A stretch of 32,973 nucleotides of DNA from Flavobacteriaceae bacterium. GTDB lineage: Bacteria; Bacteroidota; Bacteroidia; Flavobacteriales; Flavobacteriaceae. The notes beneath the pieces were generated by a model, which saw only the letters and a program-made list of their open reading frames with translations, did not search any database and was not told the DNA's origin. Every line of letters starts with the position of its first letter. Position 1 is the first letter of the stretch. The DNA lies in contig JABSPM010000032.1 of NCBI GenBank assembly GCA_013215095.1, positions 1 to 32,973 on the forward strand. Reading direction: 5' to 3'. Positions 1 to 7,208 of this stretch are shown one piece after another. The translations under genes and the position numbers were made by a program.

Positions 1-1071
1 AATACCACCTATATATTCAGAAACTTCCATTGGATCCCCATTCCCACCATGAACGGCAATAGGAACAGTGGTGTTTGGATATGTTGTTGTAATATAATCT
101 AATCCAACGGCTCCTCTAGGACACCATCCACACCAAGTACCTGTAGCTTCTTCAATAAGTAAAGCCTTAGTGCTGGTTTGGGTAACCGTATTAAAGAGTA
201 TATCATTTTGGGTATTGTTGGAAGTGTCACCATCAGCTGTTCCATTTACAGTTGTAATCGTAGCTGTAAGGTTTAACTCTACAATATTTGCGTAATTTAC
301 TGGGGTTGGATGATCAACGGAAGCTGTAGCGCCAGCATCAATATTTACGTTAATAGTTGAGATGTTATCTGTAGTTCCATCGTTCCAATTCACTTCAACT
401 GTAGAAATTGCATTAGCCCCATTATTCTCGATCTCCATAGATAATGTGTTGTCTGTTGAGGGTAGTGAATATCTATTTAAGCTAACACTCTTTAAGAATG
501 CATCATTATCCAATGGGCTTCTAACGACGACATCATCAATAACCAATACTAATTCGTCAGTGCAATCGTGGTGACGAAACGTCACATAAACGGTTTGACC
601 AGCGAATGATGATATGTCAAGGGTATTAGTCTCTCTTGTGTTAGGGTTTGTTAAGGTTTCATTATGAATAGGAGTAGCAGCCTGAAGCGTTGCAAGGTCA
701 TTTGCTGTAGTAACATAAACAGAATATGTTTCTTCGTGATAAGGAGCATCTATTAAATTACCATAAGCATAATTTAATTCTATTAATCCACTAGCGTTGG
801 TTAAATCAATAGCTGGAGAAACAACGTAATTGTCAGGAGTATAGACGACGCCGTTAAACCATGAAAACGAAAGTAAAGAACTAGCGGCAAACTCCGAATT
901 TTCGGCTGAAACGTCATCAGAAACCCATTCGACACCATCGCCATCGGCGTCATATTTCGTCCAGTCAGAGATATCTCCATCTGAAAAGTCATCTGAAAAA
1001 TAGGTTTGTGCTATGGATGTACTAATAATAGTACACAACAACATTGTTAAAAGAGTAATTTTTTTTGTCAT
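1..1071 (-). CDS. Secreted Omp28-like protein with adhesin-type N-terminal domain and thioredoxin-like motif (3' end outside window)
   Basis: An uninterrupted reading frame of 357 codons runs from the ATG at 1071 to the window edge, so the protein is incomplete. Residues 1-21 form a signal peptide (basic MTKK, hydrophobic core, cut before Q22). Residues about 22-170 look like a choice-of-anchor J / cleaved-adhesin beta-sandwich (FSDDFSDG start, SPAIDL, FRHHDC, IDDVVV), which in this phylum often binds glycans or surfaces. A CARDB-like segment follows (about 180-300). Residues 313-317 read WCGWC followed by PRG, the thioredoxin-like active-site signature of Omp28-related flavobacterial outer-membrane proteins. 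A T9SS sorting domain would be expected beyond the edge but cannot be seen. The domain names are family inference; the signal peptide and WCGWC motif are directly visible. Confidence 0.8.
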   Translation of the reverse strand, partial: MTKKITLLTMLLCTIISTSIAQTYFSDDFSDGDISDWTKYDADGDGVEWVSDDVSAENSEFAASSLLSFSWFNGVVYTPDNYVVSPAIDLTNASGLIELNYAYGNLIDAPYHEETYSVYVTTANDLATLQAATPIHNETLTNPNTRETNTLDISSFAGQTVYVTFRHHDCTDELVLVIDDVVVRSPLDNDAFLKSVSLNRYSLPSTDNTLSMEIENNGANAISTVEVNWNDGTTDNISTINVNIDAGATASVDHPTPVNYANIVELNLTATITTVNGTADGDTSNNTQNDILFNTVTQTSTKALLIEEATGTWCGWCPRGAVGLDYITTTYPNTTVPIAVHGGNGDPMEVSEYIGGI

Positions 1072-1233
1072 AATGTTAAGGTTTGTTTATTTTTCTGCTA
1101 ATTGTATCATGCAAGATTTATAAATACAGTTAGGGTTGTAATATGTAACCTACATTGTTGTTGTGAGCTGAAAAATGTATATTAATTTCTCATTTGTATT
1201 TTTCTTTAATTAAAAGTCTAATATAAGATAATT

Positions 1234-1297
1234 TTATATAAAATATGTTAAAATTTTAGATATAATCTTTAAAAAATCAACATGCCTTAAATTGTCA
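1234..1297 (-). other. Displaced 3' tail of the anti-sigma gene, left of the IS630 element
   Basis: If the IS element and one TA copy are removed, the anti-sigma frame reads on from TTA (2419-2421) through a hybrid TAT codon into GAC AAT TTA AGG and so on. It ends at a TAA at 1234-1236, restoring about 21 C-terminal residues. The native protein would then be about 372 aa. The join is a direct reading; that this was the ancestral end is inferred. Confidence 0.6.
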
Positions 1298-1299
1298 TA

Positions 1300-1327
1300 C
1301 CATTTCTTAATTAAAAACACTGTAATA
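1300..1327 (+). repeat. IS630 left terminal inverted repeat
   Basis: It starts CCATTTCTTAATT and ends with ACTGTAATA. It pairs with 2389-2416 at about 22 of 28 positions. The transposase stop codon lies within this repeat (1307-1309). Confidence 0.8.
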
Positions 1328-1915
1328 ATTATTTATTAAATATTGATATGCTGTAATGTTTTTAACTTTTTGTTTATCACCAAGTTTAATAAGGTGAGTA
1401 AGTTTATCTTCTAACTCATCTAAAGATTTATAAATTTTCATAGAAACTTTAGTTTTAAACCATTGCCACATTTTCTCAGCAGGGTTTAATTCTGGACAAT
1501 ATGGGGGTATAGGAATTAAGATTATGTTTTCTGGTAATTGTACCTCTTTTGTAGAATGAAAAGCAGCATTATCAATAATCAAAATTTTAAGTTCTTTTGG
1601 ATTATATAAACTAAGGTCTTCTAAATAAGCCATAAAAGCATTTTTAGATACCCCATCACTAATCATATAATGTGCATCTCCAGTTATTGGAGAAAAACTT
1701 CCCCAAAGCCACAAGTATTTATAACTATGCTTATATTTTCCAATAGGTTTAATGCCTTGTAAAGTTAATACACGTTTTTGTTTTGTGATTAAGCCAAAAC
1801 GAGATTCATCTTGACAATAGATATTAACAGAATTAAACTTATTTTTATTTAGACTGTTTCTAATGTTAATCAGCATATTTGGTAGTTTTTTTAAAGGCTT
1901 CAATAGCCCTATCAT
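1307..1915 (-). CDS. IS630-family transposase, catalytic (DDE) part, frame B
   Basis: This is the C-terminal two thirds of the transposase. The DDE catalytic residues of the IS630 superfamily are visible: Asp in CQDESRFGL, Asp in LIIDNAAFH, and Glu in CPELNPAEKMW. The frame overlaps the upstream helix-turn-helix frame (1866-2372) by 50 bp, offset by +1. A full-length enzyme of about 350 aa, the usual size for the family, therefore needs a +1 (or -2) shift. An A7 run on the coding strand (1886-1892) lies in the overlap and would join the frames correctly. An internal ATG at 1915 exists, but the product would lack the DNA-binding domain. Confidence 0.85.
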   Translation of the reverse strand: MIGLLKPLKKLPNMLINIRNSLNKNKFNSVNIYCQDESRFGLITKQKRVLTLQGIKPIGKYKHSYKYLWLWGSFSPITGDAHYMISDGVSKNAFMAYLEDLSLYNPKELKILIIDNAAFHSTKEVQLPENIILIPIPPYCPELNPAEKMWQWFKTKVSMKIYKSLDELEDKLTHLIKLGDKQKVKNITAYQYLINNYYSVFN

Positions 1916-2372
1916 CTTGCTTATAGTGTGACTTCCTTGACACTTTTAATTTACTTTTAAAAACTCTATTACAGTAACCATGTAATGTTTTATAATTAAT
2001 AGATTCACCAAAGGTGTCTTCTATAAGTTGTTGTAATTCAACATAAGAGGTGATCGTAGTTTGAGGATTGTTTAATTGCTCTTCTATAAAGACTATTATT
2101 TTTTTTGGAATCGTTGAAACTCGATTGCCTCCTACTCGAACTTTAATTAAACTTGATAGTCCTTTAGATTGATAAAGCTTTAACCATTCTCGTATAGTTT
2201 TCTCTGTAAAACCTAACTTATTGGCTAAATGACTTTGATATTCAACCTTTCCTTGTTTGAGTAATAATAATGCTTTTATACGACCACGAACTCGGTCTGT
2301 TGTATTCTTTGTTAATAGTAAACGTAGATCCTGTTCACTCTCTAAAATCGATAAATGTATCTTTTTGGGCAT
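1866..2372 (-). CDS. IS630-family transposase, N-terminal DNA-binding part, frame A
   Basis: The 168-aa frame holds the helix-turn-helix region of an IS630 transposase. RGRIKALLLLKQ leads into LANKLGFTEKTIREWLKLY, followed by a second winged-helix-like segment (GLSSLIKV, GGNR). It ends at TAA 1866-1868, just after the overlap with the catalytic frame. Read through the A7 tract, it continues as FKKLPNMLINIRN into the DDE domain. The start ATG (MPKKIH) lies 44 nt inside the right end of the element. Between them sits a small palindrome, ATATTAC-T-GTAATAT, that could act in promoter or transposase binding. Confidence 0.85.
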   Translation of the reverse strand: MPKKIHLSILESEQDLRLLLTKNTTDRVRGRIKALLLLKQGKVEYQSHLANKLGFTEKTIREWLKLYQSKGLSSLIKVRVGGNRVSTIPKKIIVFIEEQLNNPQTTITSYVELQQLIEDTFGESINYKTLHGYCNRVFKSKLKVSRKSHYKQDDRAIEAFKKTTKYAD

Positions 2373-3471
2373 ATCGAAAGATACAAAATATTACAGTAAT
2401 ATCAAACAAGAAATGGTATAAGGTAAACGAAACTTCTACATCCTCTTCTTCTATGATAGATTGCAAATCAACGACTTCCAACAACACGCTATCTTTCTCT
2501 TTCTTAACCAAAGATTTAGATGTCTTAGACAATTTCCAATTCATCTGACGATCCACTTTTTCACCAACAAACAACTGCATTCTTTTCTTTTGAACCTTAC
2601 TAAACTCGATTTCAATTTGTTTTCCTGATCTAAGCTTTAAAGGTCTTCCATTTTTGTATGCCTCGAGATATAACATTCCTCCTGTTTCAAGGATATGATT
2701 ATCAGATTTAGTATTCAAATTTGCTAATAACATATCGGATAATTTATAATATTCTGTTATCGCAATTTCAAGTTTACCTCTTACTAATCTTCCCGAATCC
2801 TCATATGCAAATGCTTTGGCTGGAATATTTAGTTTAGTCCCTTCTTTACACGTAATCGTTAGTTCTTTTTCATTAAATATTTGAATTATTTCTGGAACTT
2901 TCTTCACAGATTCATAAAATGAAGCACTTAAGACATTTGATTTTAGTTCGACAGTATCAACAGAAGTCACAAGACCCCTTACAACAGTATCAATAACACG
3001 TGACTTTTTCGAAGCTTCAAGATTTTTGGATGGTCTTTTGATGATATTTTCATTCTTTAATTCAATGACTTCCTCAAACCGATTAACCACAGGCTTTTCT
3101 TTTTGAAACTCTTGCTCAACAACTATAGAATCCATTAATGTACTATTATTGTTTTGATCTTGCCGATTATCTGTTGGTATTTCAGGTTTAGCAAACAAAC
3201 CAAATAACAAAACTGAAATCACTACAACAACCGCAGCAATCGTAATATATTTCAGCCATTTTTTTCGTAAATAATGCTTCCTTGCTTGATGTATTTCTAA
3301 CTTAAGAGCCTTTCTTTTGACTCCTTCAAGAAGTGCAGTATGTTCATCATAAGTCATGGCAAATGCATTATCCGTTTTTAGCCTTTCTTCAAAAACTATC
3401 TTTTCACTTCCGGTAAGTAAACCTCTTACGTATTGATTGATAAGTTCTATATCTTGAATGTACTTTTTCAT
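2335..3471 (-). pseudogene. Anti-sigma-like single-pass membrane protein, 3' end replaced by the IS630 element
   Basis: The first 351 residues are native. A cytoplasmic N-terminus of about 73 residues (YVRGLLTGSEK, typical of zinc-free Bacteroidota anti-sigma starts) precedes one membrane helix at about 74-94 (ITIAAVVVVISVLLF). A long periplasmic part follows, with a beta-rich region (LNIPAKAFAYEDSG, YLEAYKNGRPL). Residues 352-378 are encoded inside the IS630 right end, so the natural C-terminus is lost. The start lies 11 nt after the sigma gene stop, implying one operon. The protein should hold the sigma factor at the membrane, but that sigma gene is frameshifted, so the whole pair appears to be decaying. 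The family assignment rests on architecture and gene order. Confidence 0.7.
2389..2416 (-). repeat. IS630 right terminal inverted repeat
   Basis: Read on the minus strand it starts CCATTTCTTGTTT and contains ACTGTAATA, matching the left end at 1300-1327. It is followed by the TA target copy at 2417-2418. Confidence 0.8.
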
Positions 3472-3482
3472 ATTTTTTTGAA

Positions 3483-4024
3483 TTAAGATTGAATCGTTTT
3501 TAAAACTTGATTATAGATATCTTTAGCTTTTACCAAACACTTATATTTTTGATTTTTTGCAACTTTATCAGAAGAGAATTGCATTACCTCAGCAATGGTT
3601 TTAAAAGACATTGCCTTATGATAAAATAAGTGTAAAAGCTGTTGACATCGCTTTCCTAATTCGGAAAAAGCATGTTCTGCCAATTGGTATTTCTTTTCTT
3701 CAATAACACTATGAAAAAGTGCTACATCTTCATTTTCTAAATCGTAAAGTTCTTGTTTAGAAAATTTGCTTTGCATGTCTTTCCATACAAAACGAGACAC
3801 TGAATATAAATAGGTGTAAAATGATGAAGTGAGTTAAAATCTGATTTTTCTAGATTGCGATAAAGTATAATTAATGCTTCCTGAAAAACGTCAGAAGCAT
3901 CTTCTTTGTTGCCTCCTTGAGATAAAATGAGCTTTTCAATTTTTGGATATAGACCGTATAATTTCTTGAATGCCTTATCGCGTTTACCTTGAGCAAAAAG
4001 TTCTAAAATATAAGAATCGTTCAT
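3483..4024 (-). pseudogene. ECF-type sigma-70 factor, broken by a one-base frameshift
   Basis: Two overlapping frames encode the halves of one sigma factor of about 180 aa. The upstream half (from ATG 4024) carries sigma region 2: FKKLYGLYPKIEKLIL, DASDVFQEALIILYRNLEK. It then runs into an out-of-frame tail. The downstream half carries FYTYLYSVSRFVWKD and region 4 (QQLLHLFYHKAMSFKTIAEVM, then SSDKVAKNQKYKC). Near 3830-3836 the frames join as SDFN to LTSSFYTY if one base is restored, for example AAC CTC ACT instead of AACTCACT. A one-base deletion is therefore the simplest explanation. A sequencing error cannot be excluded. The downstream gene is also damaged, by an IS, which favours real decay. 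Confidence 0.75.
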
Positions 4025-4098
4025 AAAACGTTTTACTTATTAATGGAAGAAACGCTAAAAGGTCTCCCCTTTTAAATAAGAAAAATACGTATTAATTA

Positions 4099-4890
4099 TT
4101 AAAACCTGTGCTCTTTCTGCAAATACTCATAAGCGTCTTGAACTTGCCTGAATTTTTCCTCAGCACCTAATTGATGTTCTTTCCCCAAATGCATTACACG
4201 ATCTGGATGATATTTTTTCGCCATCTTTCTATAGGCTTTTTTAATAGCGTCAACTGTAGCATTTTTATCAATTTCTAAGATTTTATAGGCATTATCGCTG
4301 CTATTGTAGAACATCGCTTTGATACTTTCAAAATCACGAGAACTGACACCTAAATACCCAGACATGGTAGCAATCTCTTTTAGTTCTAGTTCTGTAACAT
4401 GACCATCTGCCTTAGCAATCCCAAACAAAAAGTGCAATAATTGTAAACGCGATGCATGATCCATCATTTGACGAATTTGCATGCACACTTGTCGCTTAGA
4501 TATATTTTGTTGCTGATTAATGTTTTTAAACAATTTAAAAGCATGGTTTGCTCTTGCTTTACCATACATATTTACAAATTGTTGTCTTACATAATCCAAT
4601 TCACGTTGATCTTGATGTCCATCTGCCTTAATGACTAAAGACGCTAAAATAAGTAAACTCACCTCAAAATCCCCCGATTGGGTCTGCGGGGTTTCTCGTT
4701 GCCTATAATCTGAGTAGGTTTTATATTTTGATTTTGAACCTTTACGACGAAATTGTTCTCCACCCATTACACGTCCATCTCCATCAGCAACTGCATCTAC
4801 AATACTACCTAAAGCCAATCCAATTATGGCTCCTATTGGTCCACCAAACGACCAGCCTAATGAGGCCCCAATCCATTTTGATATACTCAT
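4099..4890 (-). CDS. TerB-DnaJ (DjlA-like) co-chaperone
   Basis: The 263-aa protein begins with a glycine-rich hydrophobic segment (residues about 10-32, [15 protein letters not shown]) that may insert in the membrane, as the N-terminus of DjlA does. A TerB-like helical domain spans about 75-195, with two KADGH acid motifs at 88-92 and 160-164. A C-terminal J domain spans about 198-262. The J domain keeps the essential HPD tripeptide (228-230) and the preceding helix II ([13 protein letters not shown]), so it should stimulate DnaK ATPase activity. The order membrane segment, TerB, J is that of DjlA-type co-chaperones. It stands alone between the sigma pseudogene and the divergent bacilliredoxin gene. 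Confidence 0.88.
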   Translation of the reverse strand: MSISKWIGASLGWSFGGPIGAIIGLALGSIVDAVADGDGRVMGGEQFRRKGSKSKYKTYSDYRQRETPQTQSGDFEVSLLILASLVIKADGHQDQRELDYVRQQFVNMYGKARANHAFKLFKNINQQQNISKRQVCMQIRQMMDHASRLQLLHFLFGIAKADGHVTELELKEIATMSGYLGVSSRDFESIKAMFYNSSDNAYKILEIDKNATVDAIKKAYRKMAKKYHPDRVMHLGKEHQLGAEEKFRQVQDAYEYLQKEHRF

Positions 4891-5110
4891 ATAAATTCTA
4901 AATTTTAAATAAGGTGATCAAATGCATATAACACACCGTATATACTGACAATTTTAGGGTGTTTTGAACATTTTATCTTAATACATCTCTACTCCTAAAT
5001 TACTCAATTAAAATGATAATTTAACAGAAGAACTGGTATAACACCAAATTATTCAGGGTAAATATAATATATGTTAGTTGATTGTAATCGCAATATGTTA
5101 CACATTTATT

Positions 5111-5118
5111 TATCTTTG
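5111..5118 (+). promoter_or_regulatory. Candidate Bacteroidota -7 box (TATCTTTG) for the bacilliredoxin gene
   Basis: It matches TAnnTTTG exactly and lies 35 nt upstream of ATG 5153. It falls inside the longer open frame that begins at 5078, which argues for the ATG at 5153 as the true start. No well-spaced -33 TTG is obvious. Confidence 0.5.
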
Positions 5119-5152
5119 TATCGAATTAATCTTAAATCATAAAATACGAGAT

Positions 5153-5563
5153 ATGTATCCAGCAGAATTAGTAAAGCCAATGCGCGAGCATTTAACACAA
5201 GTAGGTTTTGAAGAATTACATACAGCAGAGGCAGTGGACAACACGATAGCTAAAGGCGGAACCACTTTAGTTGTTGTCAATTCAGTTTGTGGCTGTGCGG
5301 CAGCAAATGCACGACCAGGAGCGATAATGAGTTTAAAAGGAGAAAAAAAGCCACAGCATTTAGCAACCACTTTTGCGGGTGTTGATAAAGAAGCTACAAA
5401 TAAAGCTCGTGAGTATATGATTCCATTTCCACCAAGTTCGCCTTGTATGGCTCTGTTTAAAGATGGAGAATTAGTACATATGTTAGAACGCCATCATATC
5501 GAAGGTCGTCCGGCAGAGTTAATCGCTGAAAACCTAATGGATGCCTACAACGAATATTGTTAA
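5153..5563 (+). CDS. BrxA/BrxB-family bacilliredoxin
   Basis: The protein is 136 aa and begins MYPAELVKPMR, the usual N-terminus of the family (YphP/YqiW in Bacillus). It has a thioredoxin-like fold with the atypical CGC active site at residues 46-48 (SVCGCAAANARPG) and a further Cys98 in PPSSPCMALF. Family members remove bacillithiol or similar low-molecular-weight thiols from oxidised proteins. Whether this host makes bacillithiol is not shown here. The frame is open back to 5078, but the family start and the promoter-like box at 5111-5118 support ATG 5153. A strong hairpin terminator follows at once, so it is probably a single-gene unit. Confidence 0.92.
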   Translation: MYPAELVKPMREHLTQVGFEELHTAEAVDNTIAKGGTTLVVVNSVCGCAAANARPGAIMSLKGEKKPQHLATTFAGVDKEATNKAREYMIPFPPSSPCMALFKDGELVHMLERHHIEGRPAELIAENLMDAYNEYC

Positions 5564-5590
5564 TCTAAACAGACGTTGATAAAAAAACAC

Positions 5591-5618
5591 AAACCACGCC
5601 TTTTTGCGTGGTTTTTTT
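5591..5618 (+). terminator. Rho-independent terminator after the bacilliredoxin gene
   Basis: The stem AAACCACGC (5591-5599) pairs perfectly with GCGTGGTTT (5606-5614) around a CTTTTT loop and runs into a T tract ending at 5618. It lies 28 nt after the stop codon. Confidence 0.9.
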
Positions 5619-5650
5619 ATCTTTACTTTTAAAATTTTCAAAACAGAATT

Positions 5651-6388
5651 ATGCAAAAGATAATAGCTTATCCATTTACTTTACTTTACTTCTTATGCTT
5701 TGGATTTGTATTAATCATCTTCCATGCTATACAATGGTTATGCTTTAATACTTTTGGCTACAGAGCGCATAAAACGAGTGTCATTTGGTTAAATTTTTGG
5801 ATTATGCGGTGTTTAAATCTTTTAGGCACGCGCTTTTCAATAAAAAACCCACATCAACTCAACTCTAACAAACCACTAATTATTGTTGCCAACCATCAGA
5901 GTACGTATGATATTCCGCCAATTATTTGGTATTTTAGAAAACATCATCCCAAATTTATTAGCAAAAAAGAACTAGGAAAAGGTATTCCAAGTGTTTCTTA
6001 TAATTTGCGCCATGGTGGCTCGGTACTTATTAATCGGAAAAACCCAAGACAATCTTTATTAGCTATAAGCGAATTTGCCCAACGCGTCAAGACCAATAAT
6101 TGGGCTGCAGTTATTTTTCCGGAAGGCACGCGTAGCAGGGACGGAAAAGCAAAACCATTTAAGACTAAAGGTTTAGAACTCTTAATTAAAAACATGCCAG
6201 AAGCTATCATTTTACCTTTGAGCATTAATAATTCTTGGAAAACAATGCGTTATGGAAAATTTCCCATGGGAATGGGCGCTCATATAAAATATGAGGTTCA
6301 TCAACCTATTGCAGCCAATTCTGAACCTCTAGAAACACTTATTCCAAAAATAGAATCACAAATCAAACAGGGACTACATTTTGACTAA
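5651..6388 (+). CDS. plsC: 1-acyl-sn-glycerol-3-phosphate acyltransferase
   Basis: The 245-aa protein transfers an acyl chain to lysophosphatidic acid to make phosphatidic acid at the inner membrane. It starts with one or two hydrophobic helices (about residues 8-32 and 44-60). The acyltransferase motif I is at 81-87 (NHQSTYD, the NHxxxxD catalytic pair). Motif III is at 156-162 (FPEGTRS), binding the glycerol phosphate, and motif IV is near ILPLSINNSW. Its stop codon overlaps the start of the HD-domain gene by 8 bp, so the two are probably translated together. Confidence 0.92.
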   Translation: MQKIIAYPFTLLYFLCFGFVLIIFHAIQWLCFNTFGYRAHKTSVIWLNFWIMRCLNLLGTRFSIKNPHQLNSNKPLIIVANHQSTYDIPPIIWYFRKHHPKFISKKELGKGIPSVSYNLRHGGSVLINRKNPRQSLLAISEFAQRVKTNNWAAVIFPEGTRSRDGKAKPFKTKGLELLIKNMPEAIILPLSINNSWKTMRYGKFPMGMGAHIKYEVHQPIAANSEPLETLIPKIESQIKQGLHFD

Positions 6389-7037
6389 TAACCAAATTAT
6401 TGAAATCACTAAAAACTTTGTCTATGACGCCCTTTACAATGCAGAAGGTGGTCATGATTGGTTTCATATAGAGCGCGTATATAATAATGCTTTGATGATT
6501 TGCAAAACAGAATCGGCAAACCATTTAATTGTAGCGCTTGGGGCTTTACTACATGATATTGCAGACAGTAAATTTCATAATGGTGACGAGAGCGTTGGTC
6601 CCAAAATTGCTCAAAACTTTCTGCATAAACACAATGTAGATAATGCTGCTATAGAACATGTGGTCAATATCATAAAAAACATTTCTTTCAAAACATCTTT
6701 ACAAGCGAAAGTTCCTTTCAAATCACCAGAACTAGATGTAATACAAGATGCTGATCGTTTGGACGCTATTGGCGCTATTGGCATTGCGCGCTGCTTTAAT
6801 TATGGCGGTTTTAAAAATCGCAAACTTTTTGACCCATCAATTAAGCCCAATATGACAATGACCAAAGAAGAGTATAAAAAATCTGAAGCACCTACTATCA
6901 ATCACTTTTACGAAAAATTGCTGCTTTTAAAAGATAAGATGAATACCAAAACAGGCAAACGTATTGCACAACAACGTCATGAGTTTATGGAACAGTATCT
7001 TAATCAGTTTTATGCAGAATGGGATGGCAAACGATGA
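6381..7037 (+). CDS. HD-domain phosphohydrolase
   Basis: The protein is 218 aa and uses a TTG start at 6381 that overlaps the plsC stop codon. The first in-frame ATG (about residue 39) would remove the first metal ligand, so the TTG start is preferred. HD-superfamily metal residues are visible: H25 (GGHDWFHIERV), H58-D59 (ALLHDIADSKF) and D123/D125 (IQDADRLDAIGAIGIAR). It resembles the YpgQ/YedJ group, members of which hydrolyse nucleotides or small phosphate esters. The substrate is not evident. The overlap suggests a two-gene operon with plsC. Confidence 0.85.
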   Translation: MTNNQIIEITKNFVYDALYNAEGGHDWFHIERVYNNALMICKTESANHLIVALGALLHDIADSKFHNGDESVGPKIAQNFLHKHNVDNAAIEHVVNIIKNISFKTSLQAKVPFKSPELDVIQDADRLDAIGAIGIARCFNYGGFKNRKLFDPSIKPNMTMTKEEYKKSEAPTINHFYEKLLLLKDKMNTKTGKRIAQQRHEFMEQYLNQFYAEWDGKR

Positions 7038-7117
7038 TATTTTCAGCGCTTTTATAAACTAAGACAACAAATTCTATAATTCCTTTAAAACCACTAAAAC
7101 TCTTACAGACCCAATTA

Positions 7118-7151
7118 TTAATGCAACTTTTTTGCATTAAGATTTATTTTT
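7118..7151 (+). terminator. Weak hairpin terminator candidate after the plsC-HD operon
   Basis: TTAATGCAA (7118-7126) pairs perfectly with TTGCATTAA (7132-7140) around a five-base loop. A T-rich stretch up to about 7151 follows. The stem is AT-rich, so strength is uncertain. Confidence 0.45.
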
Positions 7152-7208
7152 TCAAGGTTATAAAATCATAATTACGTACTTTTATAAGCAAATTTTAAAC
7201 GATATACA

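Larger units (their letters stand above)
1300..2416 (-). mobile_element. Complete IS630-family insertion sequence, 1117 bp
   Basis: Both ends start CCATTTCTT when read inward, and each is flanked by a TA dinucleotide (1298-1299 and 2417-2418), the target duplication typical of IS630/Tc1-mariner elements. The terminal inverted repeats are about 28 bp long with about 22 matches, including an exact ACTGTAATA block at repeat positions 20-28. The element carries a two-frame DDE transposase on the minus strand. It lies inside the 3' end of the anti-sigma gene and supplies a foreign tail to that frame. Well-kept ends and exact TA duplications suggest a fairly recent insertion. Confidence 0.9.

Noticed and set aside
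2270-2548. Plus-strand frame of 92 codons across the IS630 right end
   Set aside because: It is a shadow of the transposase and anti-sigma frames and spans an insertion boundary.
5078-5152. Extended N-terminus of the bacilliredoxin frame
   Set aside because: The family starts at MYPAEL, and a -7 promoter-like box lies inside the extension.
5137-5370. Minus-strand frame of 77 codons opposite the bacilliredoxin gene
   Set aside because: It overlaps a clear conserved gene on the other strand.
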